64,000 nt of DNA from Fragum whitleyi (GCA_948146395.1 OX411555.1:39387065-39451064); one strand, 5' to 3'. Shown: positions 34,301 through 46,884, counted from the stretch's first letter. The notes: generated by a model not told the origin, from the sequence alone. Numbers and translations are program-made.

Positions 34301-34649
34301 TTGTTTGAAATGCGTCGCATTTATTAGTTTATAAATTCAAACCTAATAGACTTACCGTTTCAAACAATTGTCTGGAAGAAGTCTATCTACGAGCATGTAT
34401 TTCTGAAAATATAACATGTAGATTGGGATTAATCCTTCGCTTTATCAATCAGATACAAAATGAAAGTTTCACAAAATTGAATGATTTTGTGGATGACAAA
34501 ACGAATAAATTTTTGTGTTATTTCGACTTAATTTATTTGTCTAAACGATTTCAGAACGATTTAAGCGATTTTAAGCGATTAAACGATTTAAGCATTCACT
34601 TACAGCAGTAGTGACAAATAAACAACGCACACACATTAGTTTGTATAGC

Positions 34650-35015
34650 AAATAACATTGACAAAGTGAAAGATTTCGAAATTAAATTAAATGAGCTGGA
34701 TGAGAGAGTTTTAAATGAGATTAAAGGGAGGTAATATGATAAAGCTGCTTTATCCAATTGGACGATATAAGCGATTTTTATCTCCCTATAATCAAATCTA
34801 CATACATGTATATTTCTCTTTGTGTCTCTTCGCGAACCAACAAATGCGATTAAATGCACACCAGCCCCCCCCCCCCCCCCCCATCCCTCCCCCAAAAATC
34901 GTGGAATTGTTAATTCAATTAGAATGAGATGATTTTGAACGATTTAAAGCGTTTTCAACGATTTCGGAGCGCGTTTTTCAGTGATTGATGGGAGTGTTTT
35001 GAATGCAGTGAAAAA
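34650..35015 (-). repeat. Highly diverged family A copy
   Basis: AACATTGACAAAGTGAAAG, GAATTTAAAGGGAGGTAAT-like arm at 34720-34735 and TATCTCCCTA right arm, then GTGTTTTGAATGCAGTG. A C17 run (34866-34882) lies beyond the hairpin. 34301-34649 contains only short TTAAGCGATT repeats (34545-34600). Confidence 0.5.
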
Positions 35016-35102
35016 ATGCCGAGACGGAAATTAAGAATGCTTTTGGGTAAGGACGAATGTCATTTTCATTACGTTCCTTACTATACTAAAGATCATAACG
35101 AT

Positions 35103-35172
35103 GGCTCAGCGCGAAACAGTTGTAACTGCCTATATGTTTGTTTTCAGTTACAACTGTTTTGCACTGAGTCAT
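35103..35172. repeat. Family L 70-bp hairpin
   Basis: GGCTCAGCGCGAAACAGTTG at the left and AACTGTTTTGCACTGAGTC at the right pair almost fully. The left arm through GCCTATATGTT is identical to 49977. Confidence 0.8.
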
Positions 35173-36282
35173 CAGTAAAGATCACACGACTAATTAAGAC
35201 AGACGATTTAAGAAAAACTCTGTAAAAACCCACACAAAAGATGAAATACACTTAATTGTAAGTTAGAGTCTTAGAATACAACTTATTAATAAATTCAACT
35301 CGTTCTCTACGTACACTCTCTAACATGGTACACAGTATTGATAGGATCTCACACAAATAAAATAACGAAACTTTGGCGGGAATAATTGATTTTCTTGTTC
35401 TCCGAATTGTGATTAAAACAATGTCATTCCGTACATGTTGTCCTTAATAACTTAGAAACGTGATCTCTTCTAACTTTCATTATCTTATCACATGTATATA
35501 AGTACAAATGTACAATATCTTAGGCTGGTCTACTTTGAATGATGGCGTAGACGTCACCTCAAAAAACATGTAAATTGGAAATATATCACGGACAGGGATG
35601 ACCTCGTAAATTTTTCACTTTTGACCCGTGGCCTATTTGACCTTCAGCCGTGACCTTGACCTTGGGCATATTCGGACAAACTCTTCGCAAGGCACAAGTA
35701 CACATTCAGAAAAAAACAAATGTATGAATTCATCAATAAATGTATAAGTTCTGCTCCATACAAGAGTGGGACACTCACACACCGACATAGTTAACTCTAT
35801 ATGCCCGTCGGCATTTTACACCAACTCCACCCAATCGAGTCTCTGTGTAAGTGTCGCCGTTTATGGCAAACTTTCATCAAAACGTTTTCTATTGATCACT
35901 TTTACAACAGTATCAAAATTACAAAAAAATGAAATGCCTTCTTGTCGTACCAAGAGTTGTGAACATTCTGTTAATCTTTTCAAGAAGAAGCTATCGCTTT
36001 GAATCCAATTCACTAGCGAAAATGGCAATAGTAATACTAATACTTTAAAAAAAGTAATACATGTATAATATTTTTATTAATAAACAAAACTAACCAGTCT
36101 GACCCCCGTGAAAGAAGTCAACAATTACCGTATTTAAAAATAAAAGTGACGATCATAAGCTCTTCAATTGCATAAATGGCGCCTAGAGAAAAATATTTTA
36201 GTACTTTGTAGAAGGTTACTGAATAAAAAAACGTAATTGTCTTTCAGCTTATTCATTCCTTATCAAAATATTTCTACCGATC
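35173..36282. other. Intergenic DNA, nothing firmly recognised
   Basis: 35630-35665 has CCGTGACCTTGACCTTGGGC, a phrase like those in the H-type arrays. Otherwise nothing recognised. Confidence 0.45.
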
Positions 36283-36528
36283 AGGGCCACGTTTTACTAA
36301 ACTTCTTACGACAAAATTGATCGTAAGTCAAAATCACAAATCGTACATGTTGATTTCAATCATCGTTAGATTCTGCCTTGCAATATCTCATTGGAATCGT
36401 CTTTAGAAGACGATTCTAATAAGATATTGCATTGCAGAATTCCATATTTAGTTACAACTGTAGAAGCAAATTTAATTTTTGACTTACGCAAAAAATGATT
36501 GTAAGATGTTTAGTAAAACGGGTCCCAG
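36283..36528. repeat. Family K palindromic element
   Basis: CAGGGCCACGTTTTACTAAAC...GTTTAGTAAAACGGGTCCCAG over about 245 bp, with inverted TTCTGC...CAATATCTCATT and AATAAGATATTGC...GCAGAATT arms. Confidence 0.85.
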
Positions 36529-36537
36529 CCTTTTTGC

Positions 36538-36979
36538 CTATAATTAACAACATCGTGGAATTGACATTCACATCGATTAAGACCATTCTAAATCCTTCAC
36601 TCAGAGCTCCATCCACTCATTCCAAACACTCACTCAAACCATTCAAAAACGATCAAAACTATTGAAAAATATAGAATTAACAACATCATTCAAAATAAAT
36701 TTTGACAGAGAAAAATCGCGATTTCACTGACATAATTCAAATTGTTAGCGTTTCATAGGTTCTTGAAGGAATAGGAAGCTATATGTAGAACTTGCAGGCA
36801 TATTTTATTAAAGGGAGGTAATCAATATCGCTAATTTTGTTCATCCTGAACAAAATTAGTGATATAGGATTACCTCCCATTAAATTCACTCAAAACTCGC
36901 TCCACACACTCATTCAACTTAATTCCCAAATCATTTCAAAATCATTCACCTTGTCAATTTAATGATGTTGTTAACTGTA
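36538..36979 (+). repeat. Family A element
   Basis: Left terminal repeat degraded (ATAATTAACAACATCG), right ends GATGTTGTTAACTGTA. Hairpin with intact stems (36812-36882). It abuts the K palindrome. Confidence 0.9.
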
Positions 36980-37405
36980 TAATTCTGGCTGGTAAAATAT
37001 CCCACGAACATGTATGTTCCTGAGCTAACGAAGCGTAAATCGAGAGTTCGAACGTTCATCAACGACAGGTCTCATGTCACATGACATTTCAAAGTGAGGC
37101 TGGAAAACGTGTTTATTATGCGGACTTCAGAAACCGAACACGGTCGCGTACATGTAAGCGTATAAATCATTCTATTAGAGCAACAATGGTGTAAACATGC
37201 TTCGTTTGTCGTTGAAGATAGGTTAAAAATGAAACGTAGATTAAAACGAGAGGCTGAAATGTCTTTACTTATTGATGTAAAGTTTCGCATTATTACTTTT
37301 TTACGTGGGGGATCGTTTCAATTACTTGTTATTTGACTTTTTGATCGTCTATTTTACTGTAGAAGTTTAAGTGAATATGTGTTTATTCATTTTTCATTCA
37401 TTCTT

Positions 37406-37436
<31 letters not shown>

Positions 37437-37737
37437 TTTTTGCTTTAGAAAAGTTTAACAATATATTGTCGATGGGCGATCATTACCTCGAAACCATGTC
37501 TTAAACAAAGTAGTAGTTTTAAGGTTTTAGTCGCCATGATACGTTATGTCGTTCTTTGAATCGAGATAGAAAATATTGACGTATGCCATTAGAAAAAAGA
37601 TAACAATAGATAGACCCTCTCAACAACTAAAATAAACAGATAGACAGATGGATTTGAGGATAATCGGAAAAGTTGATAAATAGAGATAATGGAAAGATAG
37701 ATAGTCCTTTTTAGCTTGACGGATCACAAAAAGACAT
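36980..37737. other. Intergenic DNA with (TTTA)n
   Basis: (TTTA) run of about nine units at 37403-37440. A family C end fragment (TTTTTAGCTTGACGGATCAC) at 37707-37727. No gene. Confidence 0.6.
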
Positions 37738-38125
37738 TTAGAGACAATCGGGAACCTTCGGCGATTCTACGTAAAAGACCTCGGGAGTGAAGCCATGAAA
37801 GCGCGTCATGTCGCAAATGGGATTATATGACGTCACAAACATTACTGAAGATGAAATTGTGAAAATCAAATTCATGAAACGTTAAAGTTTGGCGTGTTAT
37901 AATTTGTTTTGTTTTCAAATTATCACATGCTAAAAAAGATCTCTACATATGATTGAAAAGCATAAGAGGAAATTCATTTTTCACCTAGCGTATTGACAAA
38001 AATAGCCCACCACCAGAAGCCGAATAACCTTTACGACAACCCAAACTTACTACACCTATGCCCAGAGGTATTTTCCAGTTTACGGAAAGGATCGAGGATG
38101 GTTCCGAATGGGTTAGAGACTAACC
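37738..38125 (+). repeat. Family F element
   Basis: AATCGGGAACC...TCGGCGATTCTACG, GACCTCGGGAGTGAAGCC, TGACGTCA at 37828-37835, GTGTTATAATTTG/CAAATTATCACATGC, then the 3' block ending GATGGTTCCGAATGG. Confidence 0.75.
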
Positions 38126-38443
38126 GAATCGTTAATCCAAATTAAAACGTCAGCTGCTGTTACGTTCACAAATTTAATTTCCACCGTTTTGGTTCCATAT
38201 AAACAAGAAACACATTTTTAACTTTCACATGAATGAAACGTTCTAATTATTTGAACAAACGCGGCAAAATGTCCATATAAAAGGCAGAACAATAAAGCGT
38301 GTATTTTACTACAGCGTCTGTCAAACATGTCGCTGGGTTTTCCCTTATACGGGTCATCAATACATGTATGGGACTCAAATTACCAGCTTCATTTAGTATA
38401 TAATGTAGGCTGAGTCCAGGGGGGGGGGGGGTCGAAAAAACAA

Positions 38444-38795
38444 CAGTTAAACACATCGTCAAATTGACAAAGTGAACGACTTTGGAATGATTTAGGAATG
38501 ATGTTGAATGAGTGAGCGGAGTGATTTTTGGATGAAATTTAAAGGGAGGTAAACAAATTTCGCTTATTTTGTTCAGGATGAACAAAATTAGCGATATGTG
38601 TTACCTCCCTTTAATAAAATATGCATAGCTTCCTATTTCTTCAAGAACCAATCAGACACTTAACGTTTCAATTATTTAAGTGAAATCGCGATTAGGTTTT
38701 ACGTTTTTGAATGGTTATAATGAATGCATGGAAAGAATGAATTGAGCGCTAAGTGAGTGATTTAGAATGGTTTTGATTGAGATGTAAATAAATGT
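38444..38795 (-). repeat. Family A element, minus copy, truncated
   Basis: CAGTTAAACACATCGTC left end, preceded 13 bases earlier by a G run (38419-38431). Hairpin 38540-38612 with intact stems. Truncated in the right outer arm near 38795. Confidence 0.85.
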
Positions 38796-38855
38796 TTTTC
38801 CTAAAGGGTTATACGGAATGCGGATTATACGAGTCTGAAATTTAGGAATAAGAAA

Positions 38856-38994
38856 CCTGTCCTGCGTTAATGATGACACAACAGTGCAAACTGTTCGCAA
38901 ATTATACCCCCCTTTGCACGTTCGATTGCGTGCACTGCGGGATATAATTCGCAAACAATTTGTACCGTTTTGTCATCCTGAACGCAGGGCAGGA
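38856..38994. repeat. Family B short palindrome
   Basis: CCTGTCCTGCGTTAATGATG and CATCCTGAACGCAGGGCAGG; core ATTATACCCCCCTTTGCACG. Confidence 0.85.
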
Positions 38995-39197
38995 TTCTTG
39001 GAACTATTTAATGCCACCTTGGAACAACCTTCAGAAAAGAACTGAATTCAATTCTTTTCTGAAGTTGATCCCCAAAGGTACATATTTTACAAGTCCTTGG
39101 GTAGCTGAACTCAGACAAAATATTTCAAAGTGTATACAATAATATGAGGATAGCTAAAAAGAAATCTTCATTTAAAACAAGGACTCTGAATATGATC

Positions 39198-39362
39198 TTA
39201 AGGAAAAGGACCCGTAATAGTTCCACAACGTTTTGGATACAATAAACTTTAACAGTGTTAACCGAGGTTTCCTAATGATTTTCACTAGGTAACCTCTGCC
39301 AACATTGTGAAAGATCATTTGTTCCGAACTGTTGTGGAACTATTACGGGTCCACTACCCTAA
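39198..39362. repeat. Family I palindrome
   Basis: TTAA at the left, GGACCCGTAATAGTTCC to GGAACTATTACGGGTCC, centre ACCGAGGTTTCC/AGGTAACCTCTGCC. The right flank is CCCTAAC, so the second TTAA is lost. Confidence 0.85.
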
Positions 39363-39718
39363 CTAATGATTTCTCGTACATCGGCATTTTGTTGATGCCA
39401 TACCAAAACACGGAATTCGTGGGATTGTTTTCCTACCATCCCCCAATTTCGATTGAAATTCCCTATTATGACATGGGATAAAAAAGATCTCAGAGGTGAT
39501 TCGCTTGACCCCCTCCCCTACCGATCCCCGCCTAGATCCGCCACTGGACTGACAATATTATTATCATTTATTTCGAGGTAAGGTTCATCTCATGCTCAGA
39601 ATTATTTCGCCTATTGAATATTATCTTGGCTTTCTGACGTTTATGAGGTAAATTTCTACTTGACCAAACGGGTGATTTTTGTAAATTCAAGTGAGTATAA
39701 AACTAAGAACAAAATTTG

Positions 39719-39960
39719 AATGGCTCTTTGGTCGAATGGTTAGCGTGCTTGACTCAAAATCTAAATAGTTGAGGGTTCGAGTCCAACCAGAGGCGGGTAG
39801 TGTATATGAGCAGGACACTTTACAGACGGAGCCCCAGTCTTTCCAGCTGTTAAAGTGGGTAGCAGTGGTTAGAATCCATAGCTTCTCATTCTAGATGCAT
39901 GATAGGACCACGATGGAAGTAAGAGTCTTTCGACCCTTTAAAGTGTAATTCTCGAGTGAA
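39719..39960 (+). repeat. Possible tRNA-Leu-derived SINE
   Basis: 39722-39793 resembles a tRNA: TGGTCGAATGGTTAGCG (box A), CTCAAAA loop (anticodon CAA), GGGTTCGAGTCC (box B), acceptor arms only partly paired. No long variable arm as in a real tRNA-Leu; a SINE head or pseudogene is likelier. Confidence 0.45.
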
Positions 39961-40744
39961 AAAAAATCGCAACTAATGAAAACATTAAGCATAAACATAC
40001 ATATGTGTACTTGTAATTAGTTTTTTTTTGTTTTATGACTTATAATTGAATGTTATGATGACCTTTTCGGGTTTTTTTTTGTTGTTGTTTTACTTTTTAT
40101 CACAAATACACTTACAACAGACGGTACAGCGTCTAGGGTTAATAAAAAGTATACGCTAACTGTACCCCACAATAAGGAAACAATAAAGTAAGGCAACGAC
40201 ATTTTCACACTGTATCTGGTTTCAAATAATAGGACAAATAAAACTTGTGTGAAGTTCATGGGTGTATGTATCATTTACATGGTTGGGCATTTATCTGATG
40301 TGAAAAAGATGTAAAAAACACATAAAGCAATACATAAACAAAACGCTTCAGACAAAAGTAGCGATTGTAATTAAAAAAAAGAAGAAGACGAGAATATTAG
40401 AATAAAAAAAATATAAACCAATGTGTTAATGCAAGAATTTCAGCATCAGAATGTGTGTTATATGTTCTTTATCCCAATGTAATAATAACTTCTGCACCGA
40501 TATTGTATCACTCTTGCTACAAATGTTACACAACAACACTCTGAAAAGAATGGAATATGCGAAGTCTACCATGTGCGACTTAAGAAATCGTTAAACATAT
40601 TGTTTAATTTTCGATGATTAATCCAGAAATTCTTGGACAGATTATTTTATGTTTACAATAAAAGATGGTGAGTGTACTACGTTTTGTCGTAAAAACAGCA
40701 AATTATTTTGAACCAGCCTTAATACAACAACAACATCAAAGAAA
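39961..40744. other. Intergenic DNA, nothing recognised
   Basis: T-rich and A-rich runs only; no gene. Confidence 0.5.
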
Positions 40745-40972
40745 AAAGAACACACAAACAAACACACTGCCACGGCTGCCGTCTCTCCACAGTTGGGTGC
40801 GGGATAGTGCATAAAAGCCTTGGTTGGAAAAAAGCATAACTCGCCATAAATTATAAAGAGTTAACCCCTTGATAGTATAGATTGCTCTTTTGCCCTCAGT
40901 TGAACCAGAGTTATCACAAAATGTCAAAAATTTCCCTCGCCAAAAACTACGACGACATCAAGGCTACAGAAA
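40745..40972 (+). mobile_element. Family H element, truncated
   Basis: Shares with 5445-5731: GTCTCTCCACAGTTGGG-like start, GAGTTAACCCCTTGATAGTATAG, ATCACAAAATGTCAAA and ACTACGACGACATCAAGGC. It stops at a B palindrome, so the CTAA end is missing. Confidence 0.5.
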
Positions 40973-40974
40973 TA

Positions 40975-41112
40975 CCTTGCCTTGTGTTCAGCATGACAAA
41001 AGGACTCAAAGTGTTTGCCAATTATACCCCGCTTTTGCATGTGCACTTGCGAACAAAGCCTGGTATAATTGACAAGCAAAGAGCACCGTTTTGTCATCCT
41101 GAACGCAGGGCT
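40975..41112. repeat. Family B short palindrome
   Basis: TTGTGTTCAGCATGACAAAAG...TTTGTCATCCTGAACGCAG, core TATACCCCGCTTTTGCATG. Central arms are moderately decayed. Confidence 0.8.
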
Positions 41113-41406
41113 TTGATTTTCTCCTGAAAAAAAGAAAACATAGATTGAGTTCAGTTGCCATATCATCGATTTCTAGAAGGGGGACATGCGTTGCCTTGGT
41201 GTGCGTGCGTTTGTTTGTTAAATGTCAACGTTATTAATATTCGCACTGACTATTTATTATGTCAAACTGTTAATATATTTCCAGGTCTATACATAGTTGG
41301 ATCTTGATTTTATGACGTTCGCTCGTTACTGTCCCTGACCATCTTTCACATGCATGCAACATTGCTTTATGTGATGAGAAGTACTATGCACCATTACTCT
41401 CTATTG

Positions 41407-41835
41407 TACAGTTAACAACATCGTGTAATTGAGGTTGTTAATGATTTAGGAAATATTTGGGAATGAAATCGAATGAGTGCAATGAGCGAGTTTTGAGTGA
41501 CATTAAAGGGAGGTAACCCAATATCGTTAATTTTGTTCAGGGTGAACAAAATTAACGATATTCATTACCCCCCTTTAATAAAATATGCATACAAGTTCCC
41601 TATTCCTTCTAGAACCTTTTAGACGCTTACAATTTCAATAATGTCAGTGAAATCACGAATTTTTGTGACTAAATTCATTTTAAATGAAGTTTTTAGATTT
41701 TATCTGTTTCAGAGAGTTTTGAGCGTTTTTGAATGGTTGAGAGAGTTTTTGGAATGAATAAATGGAGCGCTTAACGAATGATTTGGAATGGTTTTGAACG
41801 AGATGAATGTCAATTTCACGATGTTATTAACTGTA
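41407..41835 (-). repeat. Family A element, minus copy, with C6 intermediate
   Basis: TA at both ends, 425-bp body. Hairpin 41504-41577: left stem AAAGGGAGGTAA, right stem ATTACCCCCCTTTAAT, in which the usual CTCCC has become a 6-C run (41568-41573). Confidence 0.9.
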
Positions 41836-43123
41836 GTTCAAGCTTTTGTAAATAAAACAATTTATCAAGTGATCATACAAATATAATCAAGTTAATGTTA
41901 CATAATGTTGACAAAACCATCAATATTCCGTTATCTCATATCAAACTAAAATTATAGGCACTTGTCTAATCAAATATTGTGTTTTCAAGGATTCACAAAT
42001 ACAATATTGTCTTTTTCAAGTGGTTAAATGAATGTGTTCATGTCCGAGTTATGTCCGAGTTCGATACCCTGTCACTTCACATATAAAACCTAATCAAGTA
42101 AGGATATAATGTCAATGATTTTGGTATGAAGTTTCCTGTCTAATTTTAGAATTAGATTGTAACGAAGTTAAACCCACCCAAACAAACAAAACAAACTCAC
42201 TTTAGATAGCAAAATATAAACTTGTACCATCTAGAGACATGAAATCTTTGCATTCCTTTTTTTCTTAACAAAATCGACGATTTTTTTCCCCATCATTTAT
42301 ATCAAATAAAGAGCGAAACATGTCTTTTTTGTGCACGCAGTTACAGCCTCTGTGATTTTGGACGTTCTAGAATGAGGTTGGATTGTTATCAAAGTCATCC
42401 ATAAAGGCGGTTCTCTCTTTAATCCTCTCGTTGCCGTCAAGAAATCAGTTCCGTGTCGCATGTCACATCTCTATAGTCCTGGCTAACGAATCTTATTAAA
42501 TCTATTACACCTTTGGGATTTGGGACATTTTGTGCTAACATGAAAATGCGACCAGGAAGAAATTGTCGTAAATGGAAACCAAGGTTACATCAAATCGTGA
42601 ACGATATCTTTCTACACTTTATACTGAAAAACAAGTGCGCCATTGTATAGTTTTCACCCTCATATTTTCCCTTTTCTTTATCTCCATTTTACACATGTTA
42701 CCAATTTAATTGTGATTATTTACGTAAAATATTCAAAATTATCGATTAACGAAGAAAATGAATAGTAGAAACTAGTTACATACTAGTTAGAAATAAATGC
42801 GTTTCCGTAGGAAATTTATATCGTGTACATAAGATTTTAGTAGTGAATTGCGTTTTTTTGGAAAAATTAAGATCTTTTTACGAGCTCTGCAAAAACACAA
42901 ATGGTCAATTCGAAATCGCAATTTTATACCACCGAAATGTACATGTATGTGGAAAGTGCATGTCGTCTAAGAGTTGCTGTTGTTGACAAAAGTTCGTGCT
43001 CTATCGTTTGCTTGTTACTATCAAAATGATCCTTTCCGGTGAGAAGTTTTCGTCTGATACAATGCGATAGAGCTATTTACAATGTAAAACCCAAAGCCAA
43101 TTGAATAGCTTCCTTAAATTGCA
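41836..43123. other. Intergenic DNA, nothing recognised
   Basis: No gene or repeat family assigned. Confidence 0.5.
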
Positions 43124-43260
43124 TGAAGTAGTGGACTCGTAATAGTTCCGCAACATTTCGGAATGCACGATCTTTGAAAATCACAAGGAAACTTCGGTTA
43201 ACACGTTTAAATTTCATACTTTCTAAACATTGTGGAACTATTACGGGTCCACTATCTTCA
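43124..43260. repeat. Family I palindrome
   Basis: GTAGTGGACTCGTAATAG...GAACTATTACGGGTCCACTA; partial loss of the left central arm. Confidence 0.8.
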
Positions 43261-43362
43261 ATTGTAATATATTTACCAGAAAAAAAACCAACAACAACAG
43301 CTATGCAGCAGCGTATATGGATAGAGCTTTCTTGTAAAGGGTTTTCGAAATAGACAAGGCTT

Positions 43363-43618
43363 CGTGACCCGTCAGGCGAAACTGGAACATCTGGGTATTG
43401 TGTAAAGTTTCGATCCTAGTCAGCCTGCGCAGTTTGCGCAGTCTGACAAAGATTGAAACATTAAACACTTGGACAGTTTATTTTTTTTTACATCTATAAT
43501 TTAACATTTTACCTTCCTGTATGTGACTTTTCGAAATGCAACCTCTACTTGAACTAATCTTTTTTTAAAATGATTATCTAACGGAGTTCCTAGATTGTCC
43601 TTTCTTTGCGTGAAATTC
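43363..43618 (-). repeat. Family C element, minus copy
   Basis: CGTGACCCGTCAGGCGAAAC to GGAGTTCCTAGATTGTCC; hairpin AGTCAGCCTGCGCAG / GCGCAGTCTGAC at 43420-43447. Confidence 0.8.
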
Positions 43619-43937
43619 AATGTATATTCTAAGCAAAACATGCAAGCGTTCTTCCCAATTATAAATAATGTATTTTTCTATCAGACTATTAGAATTTGTC
43701 GCCAATCCTGTAATCTAATTAGGGTTTTAAGAAGTCCGATCAAGAAATTTAGATCTACTTAAGCAACTTTAACAGTTGATGAAATTTGACAAATGACGCA
43801 CAGTAAGAAAGAAAACACTGGGATCTTTAAACGAAAACAACTTAAGTTTTATTTACATAACTGTTTTGTACATATCACCGTTTGTTAAAATATAATTCGA
43901 TATGAGATAGTAGTATATATAATTCGATATGAGATAG
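43619..43937. other. Intergenic DNA, nothing recognised
   Basis: Includes a short direct repeat, ATATAATTCGATATGAGATAG, at about 43890-43936. Confidence 0.5.
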
Positions 43938-44330
43938 TACAGTTAATAACATCGTGAAATTGACAAGGTGAATGATTTTGGAAAGATTAAGGAATGGAAT
44001 TGAATGATTGTGAGGAGCGAGTTTTGGGTGAAATTAATGGGAGGTAATCCTATATTGCAAATTTTGTTCGGGATGAACAAAATTTGCGATATTGATTACC
44101 TCCCTTTAATAAAAAAAGTGCATACAAATTCTGTGCACAGCTTCAAATTTCTTCAAGAACCGATGAGGCGCTAACTATTTGAATTATGTCGATGAAATCG
44201 CGATTTTTCTCTGTCAAAATTCATTTTGAATGATGTTGTTGATTCTATATTTTTCAAAAGGTTTGATCGTTTTTGAATGGTTTGAGTGAGTGTTTGGAAT
44301 GAATGATTGGGGCGCTGAGTGATCGATTGA
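43938..44330 (-). repeat. Family A element, minus copy, truncated
   Basis: TA then CAGTTAATAACATCG. Hairpin 44036-44106 intact. The right terminal repeat is lost near GAGTGATCGATTG. Confidence 0.85.
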
Positions 44331-44370
44331 TTGACCTTGATAATCTTTGGAAAAGTATAGATACACACTT

Positions 44371-44442
44371 TTAAGTGAGTGATCAAATGTCAATTTTGTC
44401 TATACAGGTATAGACAATATTGACTATTGATCATTCACTTAA
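44371..44442. repeat. 70-bp hairpin, single copy
   Basis: TTAAGTGAGTGATCAAATG...TTTTGTCTATAC and GTATAGACAATATTGAC...TGATCATTCACTTAA pair with few mismatches; it is bounded by TTAA on both sides. Confidence 0.7.
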
Positions 44443-44957
44443 TCTTGTACATCTGGAATGCAAAGCAAAGTCTTTCTTCCAATTTTCATTTTAAATAACA
44501 ACAACGATCGATCCAAACTTGACAGTTCTAAATCATTTCAACAGTGACCGTGTGTAGTGATTTTGATGTACAGGCGATTGATTTTATAATTCGAATTTAT
44601 TTGTTATTATATACAAGCCTTGGTCTCTTATACCATGACATATATAACAAAACTAAGCTAATGAAACAATCCCCGAGTTTGCACGGCAAAATCGTCACCT
44701 TTAATTTCAATATGTACGCTTATTTTTTTTTAAAAAGCCGATTAAACTCTATTAAAACAAACTGAATATGAGTTGGATGTCATTCTTTTTTCCGTCGTAA
44801 ACTGTTGTATGCAGTATCAACATAAACTAAAATATCAAATTATTGCAATTACAAACAATCCAAGTTTGAACTAGGTTTTAAAGCGTAGCTGACATAGCGA
44901 TGACATGCCTTCATCTTCAAAACTCTTAATTCCTTAGGAATTATGATGAATATATCT
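44443..44957. other. Intergenic DNA, nothing recognised
   Basis: No gene or repeat family assigned. Confidence 0.5.
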
Positions 44958-45100
44958 TTGAGGTTGTGAACCCGTAATAGTTCTGCAACACTTAAGAATG
45001 TCATAATCTTCATTTCATGAAATCATTAGTTTACCTCGGTTAACACTGTTAAAGCTCGTGAATTCGAAACTCTGCGGAACTATTAAGGGTCCACTACCTT
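44958..45100. repeat. Family I palindrome
   Basis: GTGAACCCGTAATAGTTC...GAACTATTAAGGGTCCACTACC; diverged arms. Confidence 0.8.
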
Positions 45101-45738
45101 CAAAGACACTTTTGCAATCCACATATATGTGTGAACTTCCTCAATTGCAGAGCGAAGAATAAATACGATTATATTCCAATATCACGTAAATCATTACAAT
45201 TTTACTATACAAACACAATTAAATACTTAAATGGTTCCTTTAAATTCCAATTAAATCATTAAGTGTAGAATTATTTTCACTATCCCGAGGTAATGATTTG
45301 TACAAGGCATTTTTTGAGAGGTGTTGTGAATTTTAAGGCACGATCGTGGTATTTGAGAAAACCAATTCTTTGAATCAAAACCTGGTTTAAACATACTTTA
45401 TTTGCACGAATTTCAACATGATAATATGCATGTTATTTTAACTCAAATAAATGTAAATCAAGCAAAGGGGAGGAGAACGAAAGCATAAGCTTATTATGTT
45501 CTCCTCCCAGCTTGGGATTCAAGAGCTGAACTTACTGACATTTCGTATACGTTATGTGGATTACAAATTAGTAATATAATACATTGAATATTTTCATTCA
45601 TTTTTTGGTAGTATATAAAGAATTGTACAGACGGGCGGGGGGGGGGGATGTTAATGAAAACTTTAGAAAGTCAGTGTTTGAGACCGGAAATCCAACCTAC
45701 GATATCCAACTTTATGTCAGTTGGTGTATCAACTGAAA
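45101..45738. other. Intergenic DNA with a short hairpin
   Basis: GGGGAGGAGAAC and GTTCTCCTCCC (45468-45508) form a hairpin; a G run at 45635-45647. No gene. Confidence 0.5.
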
Positions 45739-46204
45739 TACCGTTAAGAACAACGTGAGATTGACAAGGTGAATCCTTTTGGAATGATTTCAATAATCAA
45801 TAATTTCAATGGAATTGAATGAGTGCGATGATTGAGTTTTTGAATGTAATTAAGGGTATGGAATCCATATTGCTAATTCTGTCCAAGATGAAAAAATGGA
45901 GATATTTATTACCTCCCTTTTATAAAATATACACGCAAGTTCTATAAATAGTTTTCCTTTTCTTCCCGAACGAAACAGACGCTACAGCTTTCAACTATGT
46001 CAGTGAAATCGTTGTTTTTATTTTTTCTAACAATTTTAATTTTTGATTTAGCTGTTAATCTCATCTTTTTTTTTATTGATTTGGGCGTTTTTAATGGTTT
46101 TAGTGAGTGTTTGGAATGAATGAATGGAGTGCCGAGCGAGTGATTTGGAATGGTTTTGATCGTCAGTCAGATGAGAGTCAAATTCATAGTGTAACTACCC
46201 TGTA
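45739..46204 (-). repeat. Family A element, minus copy
   Basis: TACCGTTAAGAACAACGTG to GTGTAACTACCCTGTA. Hairpin decayed on the left (AAGGGTATGGAATCC). It lies 20 bp from an oppositely oriented copy. Confidence 0.8.
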
Positions 46205-46224
46205 ATGTCACTCACCGGTTCCGG

Positions 46225-46570
46225 TACAGTAAGCTACATCGTTAAATTGACATTCAACTCAATCAAAACCATTCTATATCGCTCATTCATTAATTTTCAA
46301 ACACTCACTCAAACCATTCAAAAACGCTCAAACCCATTGAAAAATATAGAATCAACAATGTCATTTTTAATAAACTTGGATATAGAAAATTCGCAATTTC
46401 ACACACATAATTCAAATTGTAAGCGTCTATTAAGTTCTTGTTGCATCCTGAACAAAATTTACGATATTGCATTACCTTCCATTCAAATCACTCACAATTC
46501 GCTCCACACACTCGTTCAATTTCATTCCTAAATCATTCACCTTGTTAATTTCACGATGTTGTTTACTGTA
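46225..46570 (+). repeat. Family A element lacking the left hairpin arm
   Basis: TA both ends, CAGTAAGCTACATCG to GATGTTGTTTACTG. About 90 bp shorter than the reference copy: sequence jumps from AAGTTCTTG to TTGCATCCTGAAC, removing the left stem. Confidence 0.85.
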
Positions 46571-46884
46571 GGTAATCTGTGACACGTATAAGTATTTTTT
46601 TTCTTAAATCATTCATTAGAAGTGACCGCAATTTGAGATTATAATTTTGTTCTTACAGCAAGCCAATACTTACTTCAATAACAATAGAATTGGTCGCTAA
46701 TTAAGTCGTTGGTGGTGGGAACACAGACTGACCAAGGGCTGTTAATAAATATTTGTACGGACTGGATTACCGGTAAATTAGAAGGTTTGGCGTACGATAT
46801 TTCTGTGACACACATCATAACAAACAATAACACTATTTTCAGCAAAATTTTATTTTTATGATCCCGCATCGATAAATTGTTTTC

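Noticed and set aside
39722..39793. Functional tRNA-Leu gene
   Set aside because: The acceptor and T stems have mismatches and the long variable arm of tRNA-Leu is absent; more likely a SINE head or pseudogene.
46205..46531. 108-codon plus-strand frame
   Set aside because: Entirely within an A element; the same frame is broken in other copies.
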